Shown here one piece after another: positions 7,875 to 13,332 of a stretch of 15,104 nt of DNA (positions are counted from its first letter, which is position 1; each line of letters begins with the position of its first letter). The DNA is from a candidate division WWE3 bacterium UBA1397. GTDB lineage: Bacteria; Patescibacteriota; WWE3; UBA101185; UBA10185. Location of the stretch: contig DBQJ01000019.1 of assembly GCA_002305205.1 (NCBI GenBank), positions 18,821 to 33,924 of the forward strand. The letters are read 5' to 3'. The notes under the pieces were generated by a model that was not told the DNA's origin, searched no databases, and saw only the letters and a list, made by a program, of their open reading frames with translations. Position numbers and translations under genes: made by a program.

Positions 7875-8024
7875 ATGGCCGTTGGCATCCTGAAGTTGCA
7901 AACCATGCGCGTCTGCGAAGACAACTGTGATGGTGAAGACACTGATGGCGTTCCGTGCGTTGATGTTGAAGACCCGCCTTGCTACGAAATGTGTCAAGAC
8001 AGCGACGATGGTCCGAACGATTAA
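7875..8024 (+). CDS. Cys-rich acidic peptide, probable RiPP precursor
   Basis: 49 aa, preceded by AGGAGGT at 7861-7867, eight nt from the ATG. The N-terminus MAVGILKLQTMRV is hydrophobic/basic and free of Cys, as expected of a leader. The remainder has five Cys (14, 18, 28, 36, 40) spaced C-x3-C-x9-C-x7-C-x3-C and 14 Asp/Glu. Ten residues after the last Cys end in D. It follows the radical SAM/SPASM/PqqD gene at 21 nt, shares its higher GC content, and is closed by a strong terminator. The substrate relationship is inferred from this context. It does not match a named precursor family that I recognise. Confidence 0.8.
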   Translation: MAVGILKLQTMRVCEDNCDGEDTDGVPCVDVEDPPCYEMCQDSDDGPND

Positions 8025-8079
8025 CCGCCTCGCCCGCGTCAACTCCTAACCACAGTTTGGGTTGCGCAACCTAACCTGT

Positions 8080-8128
8080 CCCTCTGATAGTTTGTTTACA
8101 AAACTAGCTGTCAGAGGGATACTTTTTT
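8080..8128 (+). terminator. Rho-independent terminator after the peptide gene
   Basis: CCCTCTGATAG (8080-8090) pairs with CTGTCAGAGGG (8108-8118), extended inward by TAGTTT/AAACTA. It is followed by T6 at 8123-8128. It closes the radical SAM/peptide operon only 2 nt before the next ATG. Confidence 0.9.
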
Positions 8129-8130
8129 AT

Positions 8131-8760
8131 ATGATATTTAAGATACAGACATTTGAAGATCCAATTTTAGAAAAACTATACAACCAAGCATTAGAAGAGT
8201 TGAGAGAATTTTTTCAATTTAGATGGGAAAAAAATACCCCTAAGTTAATTGTTGTTGAAGATAGGAACACAATAAACGCTGTATATGGAAAACCAACAGA
8301 GAACTGGATGGTTGCATGGGCGGAAGATACAAGAAATATCTTTATACTCAGTAGAGAAAATTACGAGAAATATAGCTCGCATAAATATTCAGAAGATGAA
8401 TTTTATAAATTGATAAAACACGAACTCTCCCATATGTTTTATAAATTGATTACGTTTACGGATAAACCAAGATGGGTGAATGAAGGAATAAGTACATATA
8501 TATCAGGACAATTAGATAGTACAAAGCCAATACAAGAATTTAAGGTATTTCTAAATTACTTTGATAAAACAGATGCTGAATTATATAAAGAGTCGGGTTA
8601 CCTTATTAAACTACTGACAGATAAATTTGGTAAGGATAAACTTTCCACTTTTATTAAGTCCCTCAAAGGTGTAAAAGATCAGGAATCTGCTAGTAAGGTA
8701 TTTTTTGATACATTCGGTCTTGAGTTGACATACGCGGAACTTAACAAGCTGTTGTCCTAA
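8131..8760 (+). CDS. Zinc metallopeptidase, MA clan (HExxH...E)
   Basis: 209 aa from ATG 8131. 'KLIKHELSHMFYK' carries the HExxH zinc motif (H97, E98, H101), and 'RWVNEGISTY' supplies the third ligand E118, 17 residues after H101. This is the gluzincin-like pattern of the peptidase MA-type families. No signal peptide or membrane segment is seen, so it is probably cytoplasmic. An upstream TTG (8062) would add 23 residues encoded by the terminator stem, so it is rejected. The ATG follows the terminator T run directly. GAGGG in the 3' arm of the stem is 13 nt away and poorly placed. It could process the upstream peptide, but its AT-rich composition and the terminator between them argue for a separate origin. 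Confidence 0.7.
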   Translation: MIFKIQTFEDPILEKLYNQALEELREFFQFRWEKNTPKLIVVEDRNTINAVYGKPTENWMVAWAEDTRNIFILSRENYEKYSSHKYSEDEFYKLIKHELSHMFYKLITFTDKPRWVNEGISTYISGQLDSTKPIQEFKVFLNYFDKTDAELYKESGYLIKLLTDKFGKDKLSTFIKSLKGVKDQESASKVFFDTFGLELTYAELNKLLS

Positions 8761-8774
8761 CAACCTATAAGATA

Positions 8775-8798
8775 GTGCGTAAGTATGAACTTACGCAC
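8775..8798. terminator. Hairpin between convergent genes
   Basis: A perfect 9-bp stem GTGCGTAAG/CTTACGCAC with a 6-nt loop lies 15 nt after the metallopeptidase stop and 15 nt from the end of the broken minus-strand gene. No T run follows on either strand, so it is a possible bidirectional or Rho-type terminator only. Confidence 0.5.
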
Positions 8799-8812
8799 CA
8801 GTACTTTAAGTT

Positions 8813-9179
8813 TTAAAGCAAGTTTAGGCGAACTTTACTCAAATCTAGCTTCCTAAAAATCCCAGGATTTATATAATTCACACTTACCGCATCCACCATC
8901 TTGTCGTAGAAGTCATCGACGTATTGCATGTTATCCCAGTTATAGTCTTGGTAGCTGGTTTTGGCGATAGCTACTCTAACGACTTCTTCCGTTGTCTGCC
9001 ATATAAAGCGCCTTCAGATTTTTTAAACCTGTTTGATAGCACAAATTTATACCTTCCTGTTTATATATCTGCTGTATTTTAGTGAGATTAAGTAACCGAC
9101 CGTCTATTGAGTAAATGGCTCTTTTTTCCAGAGCTAAAGTGCGCGCAAGCTTAAATGACTTCGAGTCATCTTGCGTCAT
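8813..9179 (-). pseudogene. Frameshifted partner of the XRE gene (possibly ImmA/IrrE-like)
   Basis: The ATG at 9179 lies within the last 14 nt of the XRE gene, the usual coupled arrangement of XRE/ImmA-type pairs. The first frame gives 67 residues ending 'KALYMADNGRSR' and a stop at 8976. Shifting frame near 8990 continues with 'EEVVRVAIAKTSYQDYNWDN' and further residues to TAA at 8813-8815. The N-terminal part ('ARTLALEKRAIYSIDG', 'NLTKIQQIYKQEGINLCY') looks like the start of an ImmA/IrrE-family metallopeptidase. The HExxH centre is absent, so either part of the gene is deleted or the family guess is wrong. It is treated as broken. Confidence 0.5.
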
Positions 9180-9540
9180 TGGAAGCTTTCTTCTTTTTCG
9201 CTTCCTTTAGTATGCTACGTGCTTTACGGAACTCCGCAAATTCTGTAACCGCCCGAATATCTTCGTCCTTAAGATCCGCAGTCGCACTAAATAAAGCGCT
9301 CAATTTTATATCATCTGGTTGGTGTGCTTCGGGCAAAAACACGTAAATTGGCTTACCAAAAAACTTAGCTAGTTTTTGAAGATCTGTAATTCTAGGTTTA
9401 TAAGCACCCGTTTCCCAACGAGAAATGGTGTTTGGTGTAACACCAATTTTAATAGCCAATTCTTCTTGGCTTAATCCTTTAGCTTCATAGGTTTCGCGTA
9501 GCTCTTTTATTTTTTCTGAAATGTATTTATATATATCCAT
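9166..9540 (-). CDS. XRE-family HTH repressor
   Basis: 124 aa. The helix-turn-helix at about 24-46 reads 'LSQEELAIKIGVTPNTISRW', followed by ETGAYKPRITDLQKLAKFF, the classic Cro/CI-like fold. A linker and a charged C-terminal helix rich in Lys follow. It is likely a DNA-binding repressor of its own promoter and of the divergent DUF1508 gene: the intergenic region carries two matching ATCCT-N5-AGGAT palindromes. The downstream gene starts inside its 3' end. Such modules commonly control mobile elements or toxin-antitoxin functions. Confidence 0.88.
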   Translation of the reverse strand: MDIYKYISEKIKELRETYEAKGLSQEELAIKIGVTPNTISRWETGAYKPRITDLQKLAKFFGKPIYVFLPEAHQPDDIKLSALFSATADLKDEDIRAVTEFAEFRKARSILKEAKKKKASNDAR

Positions 9541-9615
9541 ATCCTTTTATAGGATTATTTTATCCTAAATGTATTGACAGGTCAAATGCAGGTGCTATTA
9601 TCCTATTGCAGGATA
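9541..9615. promoter_or_regulatory. Divergent promoters with paired XRE operators
   Basis: The rightward promoter is TTGACA (9574-9579), 16 nt, TATTAT (9596-9601). The leftward promoter, read on the minus strand, is TTGACC (9580-9585), 17 nt, TAAAAT (9557-9562). The two -35 boxes abut and form the palindrome TTGACAGGTCAA. Operators ATCCT-N5-AGGAT occur at 9541-9555 (between the leftward -10 and its gene) and 9600-9614 (overlapping the rightward -10). A half site, TATCCT, at 9561-9566 overlaps the leftward -10. Binding at both would shut both promoters. Confidence 0.75.
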
Positions 9616-9668
9616 TTGCTCTCCTGTTAGTGTGTACTTAGTTGAGCAAATCGAAAGGTTCGACCGCT

Positions 9669-9842
9669 ATGGTAAGATTCGAAATTTACCTAAGCAAAGG
9701 CAACGATTACAGGTGGAGGCTAGTAGCCGCCAACAATGAAATTGTAGCTGTTAGCGAAGGGTACGAAACGAAACAAGGCGCAATGACTTCAGCTAGACGA
9801 GTCCAACAACTCGCCCAAATCGCACAGATTAAGGAGCTGTAA
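9669..9842 (+). CDS. DUF1508 (YegP-like) small protein
   Basis: 57 aa from ATG 9669. 'RFEIYLSKGNDYRWRLVAAN' followed by NEIVAVSEGYETKQGAMTSA is the single DUF1508 repeat, a small beta-alpha domain of unknown function also seen in YegP. The TTG at 9642 is rejected because GAAAGG lies before the ATG and the family length fits. It is driven by the rightward XRE-controlled promoter and closed by a hairpin terminator 6 nt after its stop. Confidence 0.85.
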   Translation: MVRFEIYLSKGNDYRWRLVAANNEIVAVSEGYETKQGAMTSARRVQQLAQIAQIKEL

Positions 9843-9847
9843 GTGCC

Positions 9848-9871
9848 AAAAGGGAACCTGCCCTCCCTTTT
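9848..9871 (+). terminator. Terminator after the DUF1508 gene
   Basis: AAAAGGGA (9848-9855) pairs perfectly with TCCCTTTT (9864-9871) around an 8-nt loop. The T-rich 3' arm serves as a short U tract. Confidence 0.7.
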
Positions 9872-9932
9872 CTACTAGCCTACACCTATAAGCGGATTAT
9901 ACACCCTTCATATATTAAGGAGGTGGGTCGTA

Positions 9933-10052
9933 ATGGCGAGAAAAACAATAACAAACCGAAGAAGCGCAATAACCGGTAAATTTGTGACTAAGGGCTATGC
10001 TAATAAACACAAAAAAACTACGGAAGTTGAACATAATCTAAGAAGAAAGTGA
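9933..10052 (+). CDS. 39-aa basic peptide, RSAITGKFVTK type
   Basis: 39 residues, MARKTITNRRSAITGKFVTK followed by GYANKHKKTTEVEHNLRRK. It is preceded by AAGGAGGTGG ending 6 nt before the ATG, the strongest ribosome binding site in this half of the window. The pattern R-S-x-I-x-G-x-[FY]-V-[ST]-K with a later K-T-T is one I associate with short uncharacterised proteins of other bacteria; their role is unknown. It is very basic (pI well above 10), so nucleic-acid binding is possible. A strong terminator follows 9 nt downstream. Confidence 0.7.
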   Translation: MARKTITNRRSAITGKFVTKGYANKHKKTTEVEHNLRRK

Positions 10053-10060
10053 TTATGTAT

Positions 10061-10102
10061 GGAAACGGAGCATTTTTACAGTGTTCCGTTTCCTCTCTTT
10101 TT
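10061..10102 (+). terminator. Terminator after the 39-aa gene
   Basis: GGAAACGGA (10061-10069) pairs perfectly with TCCGTTTCC (10085-10093), with T5 at 10098-10102. The T run is also the left edge of the shared right-end sequence of E1. Confidence 0.85.
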
Positions 10103-10178
10103 ATACTGTCTTGTTTGTCTCATTTCTAGCCCAGAGAGTATACTTCACTTGGGGTTTCCAGACTCGACTGGTGCTCCA
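10098..10178 (+). repeat. Element right-end sequence, copy 1 (E1)
   Basis: About 80 bp shared with 12927-13077: TTTTATACTGTCT, TTTGTCTCA, TTTCTAGCC, the 8-bp palindrome AGTATACT (10137-10144), TTTCCAGACTCGA, then TGCTCCA. The CCAGACTCG piece also recurs in the 3' part of the left-end modules. It has no match upstream of repeat copy 1, where tRNA-Gly stands instead, which marks it as the right end of an inserted element. Confidence 0.75.
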
Positions 10179-10345
10179 GATGTTTGAAGTTCCGACCATT
10201 CCGTCTCCCTAGGCTTTTGCTTGAAGTTCCAACTGACTCGTTTGGGTTACCATAGATTACCCTAATTTTTTCGACTTATTTTCGTATCCCAGATAATTTT
10301 TACCAGACCCGTCGGACCCTAGGTTATGCTTGAAGTTCCGACCAC
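10173..10345 (+). repeat. Element left-end module, copy 2 (E1/E2 junction)
   Basis: 173 bp, the most diverged of the three copies: the second decamer reads AAGTTCCAAC and the AT-rich middle differs. The spacing of the conserved parts is preserved to within 1 nt. Confidence 0.8.
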
Positions 10346-10413
10346 TCTTGAAAAACTGCTGTTTCTTAATATATCAAGGACCAAACAAATATTCACCAAA
10401 CCTAAAATCTATT

Positions 10414-10441
10414 TTGAACAATTAAACAAATCTAGTAAAAT
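10414..10441 (+). promoter_or_regulatory. Probable leaderless promoter of the 614-aa gene
   Basis: TTGAAC (10414-10419), 16 nt, TAAAAT (10436-10441), then 6 nt to ATG 10448. There is no Shine-Dalgarno sequence. Confidence 0.55.
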
Positions 10442-10447
10442 GCCTCT

Positions 10448-12292
10448 ATGAAAAATAAAAAGCTAATAACATTATTCCTCGTACTAATAGTTTTAATTGC
10501 CACAGGGTATTTTCTGTTAACAAATAAAGATAAAAAAGAACAACAAGTACTGGAATCCACCTACGATATTTCCAAAGAATATCTATTACTGCACCTTCGC
10601 ACAGATGATTTGTTAGTAAACGCGGAAAAATATCCCGAATACTCAAAGTGGGATGAGGATATGACTAAATTAATTCAGGATTGGAATAATTTTGAAAAAA
10701 AATCCCAAGAACTGGAAAGCAAGTCAATGAAAATTGCAGAAGAAGTGGCCTTTAATCCAAAACTTATCCTCACAGTCAACGCATACACTGCAAAAGAGAT
10801 TAATGCTATCTATGACAAAGCACCGAGATTTAAAGGGATTTCAACTCTAGCTAAACATTTAGGAGTGGATGCTAAAAGAGCGCAACTTATTCTCAATCAA
10901 GCTCAAGATGAGACAACGGCCGAGGGTTGGACTGAAGCTGGAGATACTCTTCAAAAACTTGAAACTTCCGCAGTAGTAATAAAGGATGGTTGTAAAGTAG
11001 CAGGCTATGTGGGAGGAGTAGTTATAACCGGCGGTGCCGCGGGGGGTTTTGCTGCAGTGGGAACACTAACTCAGGTTACCACAGTGGTCGTGGGAGTGGA
11101 CTTAGCATTAGAAGTAACTGAAGATTCTGCGCAAATCGCCTTGGGAGACAAAAATAAAATATCCTCTTTTGTTAAAGATGTGAGAACTGTTACTGAGCCA
11201 GTTGCTAGTGTTTTAACTATAACAAATATTCCAAATAATCTTGGAACTGCTTACGGTAAATTTGAGTCGGTTATGGTCGGATTGGATCAACTTAGAGAAT
11301 CAGCTCAAGAAGGAAAAGTGGTTGGCATAGATCTTAAAAATTTTGAATACCACCCACCTTTTCAAGTTATAAAACAAACTAAATATCCCGGAGAACTGAC
11401 GGTTGCTGAGATGGATAAAATTGAAGTTGAAGAATGGTTACAAAGTCTTAATGTAAAACAAGAACCTATGTCTCAGGAAGAGGTTAAAGATTTCTTAGAA
11501 AATTCAGTCAAAAAAAATGATTCAGGAAATACTGACCCGGGTAATGAAATTGTTAAACAAGACAACAATCAAACAACAAATGAGGATAGTAACAAAGAAG
11601 TAACAAATACTATTGTGGGCACCAGTTGGAAAGGGACGTTAAGTAGCATGTCAGGTGGGGATAACCAAAAGCGAAGCATAGATTTTGATTTCACGTTAAA
11701 TCAAGATGGTAGCGTTTCCGGTAGTTCGTTTAAAAAATGGAAACAAGATGGAGATATAATCAGAGTATATGGCGAGGATGAATCCGTAGGTTACTATGAA
11801 TTTAAAACTTTCAAAGAAGAGCTACAGTTAACAAAAATCGTCCTCGGAGATGAGGTAATACAGCCGGGAGAAAGCTACATGGGAGGAATTGCTCCGGGAG
11901 GCTTTCTACAGAAAACATCAGGTTCAAATGAGAGCAACACACAAGGTAATAAAGATGCAATGCCCTTTAGTGAGTTTAATGAATTAAGTGAGGACGGAGA
12001 ATTTAAAAATATCGCAATGGTAACTGAAAAATTAGGGGAGCCTGATGTAAAAACAACAGACGATAAAGGTCGAACTATTTATATTTACTATGATTTGGTC
12101 AAATATGATAGCGGTAACCTTGGAAGCGTCAAAATGTCTTTCTACAACGAGGAACAGTATAAATCTTATATAGAAAACCTGGGTGTTAGCTGGGATTCTA
12201 ATAAAGAAAACTGGGATGTCTCCGGAGGCGGTATTAGAGCAAGTGAGGAAATTAAACCTAAAGATACTTTTAAAAGTATTTACGGGGAATAA
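10448..12292 (+). CDS. Anchored multidomain protein of unknown function
   Basis: 614 aa, not recognised. Residues about 5-24 (LITLFLVLIVLIATGYFLL) form a signal anchor, so the bulk is probably outside the membrane. A helical region follows (about 30-165). A Gly/Ala/Val-rich hydrophobic stretch at about 180-212 could be a membrane hairpin. A low-complexity linker rich in Asn, Asp, Thr and Lys lies at about 358-392. A beta-rich domain beginning 'IVGTSWKGTLSSM' resembles a small lipocalin-like barrel, and after a second short linker comes a C-terminal domain of about 105 residues (FSEFNELSEDGEFKNIAMV onward). No catalytic motif is visible. It precedes the Mrr-like gene by 57 nt. The fold statements are inference. 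Confidence 0.75.
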   Translation: MKNKKLITLFLVLIVLIATGYFLLTNKDKKEQQVLESTYDISKEYLLLHLRTDDLLVNAEKYPEYSKWDEDMTKLIQDWNNFEKKSQELESKSMKIAEEVAFNPKLILTVNAYTAKEINAIYDKAPRFKGISTLAKHLGVDAKRAQLILNQAQDETTAEGWTEAGDTLQKLETSAVVIKDGCKVAGYVGGVVITGGAAGGFAAVGTLTQVTTVVVGVDLALEVTEDSAQIALGDKNKISSFVKDVRTVTEPVASVLTITNIPNNLGTAYGKFESVMVGLDQLRESAQEGKVVGIDLKNFEYHPPFQVIKQTKYPGELTVAEMDKIEVEEWLQSLNVKQEPMSQEEVKDFLENSVKKNDSGNTDPGNEIVKQDNNQTTNEDSNKEVTNTIVGTSWKGTLSSMSGGDNQKRSIDFDFTLNQDGSVSGSSFKKWKQDGDIIRVYGEDESVGYYEFKTFKEELQLTKIVLGDEVIQPGESYMGGIAPGGFLQKTSGSNESNTQGNKDAMPFSEFNELSEDGEFKNIAMVTEKLGEPDVKTTDDKGRTIYIYYDLVKYDSGNLGSVKMSFYNEEQYKSYIENLGVSWDSNKENWDVSGGGIRASEEIKPKDTFKSIYGE

Positions 12293-12335
12293 CCAAAAAG
12301 AACTTAGTTCTGTACTGTATCATTCCCAAAAATCC

Positions 12336-12341
12336 TATAAT
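12336..12341 (+). promoter_or_regulatory. -10 box of a probable leaderless promoter (Mrr-like gene)
   Basis: A perfect TATAAT ends 8 nt before ATG 12350. There is no Shine-Dalgarno sequence, and the -35 is unclear. It implies separate transcription from the upstream gene. Confidence 0.5.
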
Positions 12342-12349
12342 ATAGACTT

Positions 12350-12874
12350 ATGCAAACAGATATTTATAAACAAATGAGTGAATCTATTGTAAACGGTCTG
12401 TTTCAGGGATTAAAAAGCTCCCTATTTGATTTTTGGTATCTTTGGGTTTTTATCGGAACAGTATTACTTTTAAAAATTTCCCTTAGTCTATATAAAATCT
12501 ACAAATTAAATAAAGCAGGACTTCCACAAATAGATAAAATGTCCGGCGAGGAATTTGAGATGTTTCTAGAACAACTTTTTAAAAGAAAGGGCTATAAAGT
12601 TGAAAGAGTTGGTCATGTATCAGATTATGGGGCAGACTTGATTATAGAAAAAGATAGTGTCAAAACTGTAGTTCAAGCAAAGTGTTGGAAAAATCCAGTT
12701 ACTGTTAAAGCTATTCAAGAAATAAATACATCTATGGCTCATTACAGTGCAACTAAAGCAATGGTTGTTACTAACAGTCGTTTTACATCAAACGCAGTAA
12801 CTTTAGCAAAAGAAAACGATGTTGAATTAATCGATAGACAGAGATTGGCCTCTTTAATACTTAAAAAACAATAA
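12350..12874 (+). CDS. Membrane-anchored Mrr-type restriction endonuclease domain protein
   Basis: 174 aa. A membrane segment at about 30-52 (LWVFIGTVLLLKISLSLYKI) is followed by an Mrr_cat/PD-(D/E)xK nuclease domain. 'MSGEEFEMFLEQLFKRKGYK' (64-83) is the family's first helix. D96 in 'DYGADLIIE' and Q109-x-K111 in 'VVQAKCW' are the D...QxK catalytic residues of the Mrr variety, and 'INTSMAHYSATKAMVVTNSR' is the conserved last part of the domain. Related proteins cleave modified or foreign DNA. Membrane-tethered versions are known but their targets are not. It is the second gene of E2 and a plausible defence cargo. Confidence 0.88.
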   Translation: MQTDIYKQMSESIVNGLFQGLKSSLFDFWYLWVFIGTVLLLKISLSLYKIYKLNKAGLPQIDKMSGEEFEMFLEQLFKRKGYKVERVGHVSDYGADLIIEKDSVKTVVQAKCWKNPVTVKAIQEINTSMAHYSATKAMVVTNSRFTSNAVTLAKENDVELIDRQRLASLILKKQ

Positions 12875-12926
12875 ACTACAACGAACATTGTATAATGTAT
12901 CTTAAAGAATGAGACATGCCAATGCT

Positions 12927-13077
12927 CCTTTTATACTGTCTCATTTGTCTCACTTTTGAGTTTAGCGAAAATGCAAGCTGTGCTTACTTCTGAGTGTAAA
13001 TCAGATGCAAGCTATGCTTCTTTCTAGCCTGGAGAGTATACTTTTACTTGGGTTTTCCAGACTCGAGTGCTGCTCCA
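12927..13077 (+). repeat. Element right-end sequence, copy 2 (E2), with a 68-bp insertion
   Basis: It matches 10098-10178 on both sides, but 68 extra bases (12953-13020) separate GTCTCA from TTTCTAGCC. The extra piece contains ATGCAAGCT-R-TGCTT twice, at 12971 and 13005, 34 nt apart. Each holds a small AAGC/GCTT inverted repeat. The palindrome AGTATACT recurs at 13035-13042. The gap 12875-12926 before it shows nothing clear beyond a weak ACATT/AATGT hairpin. Confidence 0.75.
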
Positions 13078-13243
13078 GATGTTTGAAGTTCCGACCATTC
13101 CGTCTCCCTAGGCTTTTGCTTAAAGTTCCGACTGACTCGTTTGGGTTATCCTAAATTATCATAGTTTTACTGTTGTTTTTTGCGTTAATTTTGATCATTT
13201 CCAGACTCGTTTGACCCTAGGTTAAGTGCAAAGTTCCGACCAC
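13072..13243 (+). repeat. Element left-end module, copy 3 (E2/E3 junction)
   Basis: 172 bp. Its first 79 bp match copy 1 almost exactly, and the similarity runs into the AT-rich part (TATCCTAAATTATCATAGT). AAGTTCCGAC occurs at 13086, 13123 and 13231. As in copy 1, the end CCAC can pair with GTGG about 15 nt further on. Confidence 0.8.
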
Positions 13244-13319
13244 AGCTTATAGCTTGTAGTGGCTTGATATTTATAGACAACAAAAAACACTTTAGATACA
13301 TAAAACAAATGCTTTGACG

Positions 13320-13325
13320 TATAAT
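13320..13325 (+). promoter_or_regulatory. -10 box of a probable leaderless promoter (NUDIX gene)
   Basis: A perfect TATAAT ends 7 nt before ATG 13333 and overlaps the ATG at 13324. This argues that 13324 is not the start. The -35 is not clear. Confidence 0.5.
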
Positions 13326-13332
13326 GCTTTAT

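Larger units (their letters stand above)
4060..10178. mobile_element. Element E1, integrated at the tRNA-Gly 3' end
   Basis: It is bounded by the tRNA-Gly CCA on the left and by the GCTCCA preceding repeat copy 2 on the right, 6,119 bp. It holds a HEPN protein, a large serine recombinase, the radical SAM/peptide pair, a metallopeptidase, the XRE/DUF1508 module and a 39-aa peptide gene. The boundaries come from the repeat layout, not from an empty site, so they are inferred. The GC-richer stretch 6552-8040 suggests E1 is itself composite. Confidence 0.6.
10179..13077. mobile_element. Element E2, without its own recombinase
   Basis: 2,899 bp between the second and third GCTCCA junctions, flanked by the same left- and right-end sequences as E1. 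It holds two genes in the same direction and no recombinase on either strand, so mobilisation would need an enzyme from E1, E3 or elsewhere. Confidence 0.55.

Noticed and set aside
7724..8042. Minus-strand frames over the end of the radical SAM gene and the peptide gene
   Set aside because: The sense strand has the ribosome binding sites, terminator and motif-bearing proteins; these frames show none.
8062..8130. TTG start adding 23 residues to the metallopeptidase
   Set aside because: The added codons are the terminator hairpin and T run, and the predicted residues do not look like part of the domain.
9642..9668. TTG start for the DUF1508 gene
   Set aside because: No ribosome binding site precedes it, while GAAAGG precedes ATG 9669 and the domain starts there.
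10130..10178. tRNA-like 3' end before the second repeat copy (AGCCCAG could pair with CTGGTGCT, followed by CCA)
   Set aside because: The stem needs a bulge, there is no T-loop or anticodon arm, and the pairing is not kept in the matching sequence before copy 3. It is treated as the shared right end of the element.
12183..12377. 64-codon plus-strand frame between the two E2 genes
   Set aside because: It overlaps the 3' end of the 614-aa gene and the start of the Mrr gene in another frame, with no start signal or recognisable motif.
4054..13243. CRISPR array or integron attC sites
   Set aside because: There are only three copies spaced by kilobases, with genes between them. The module lacks the inverted R/L core sites of attC, and there are no short regular spacers.
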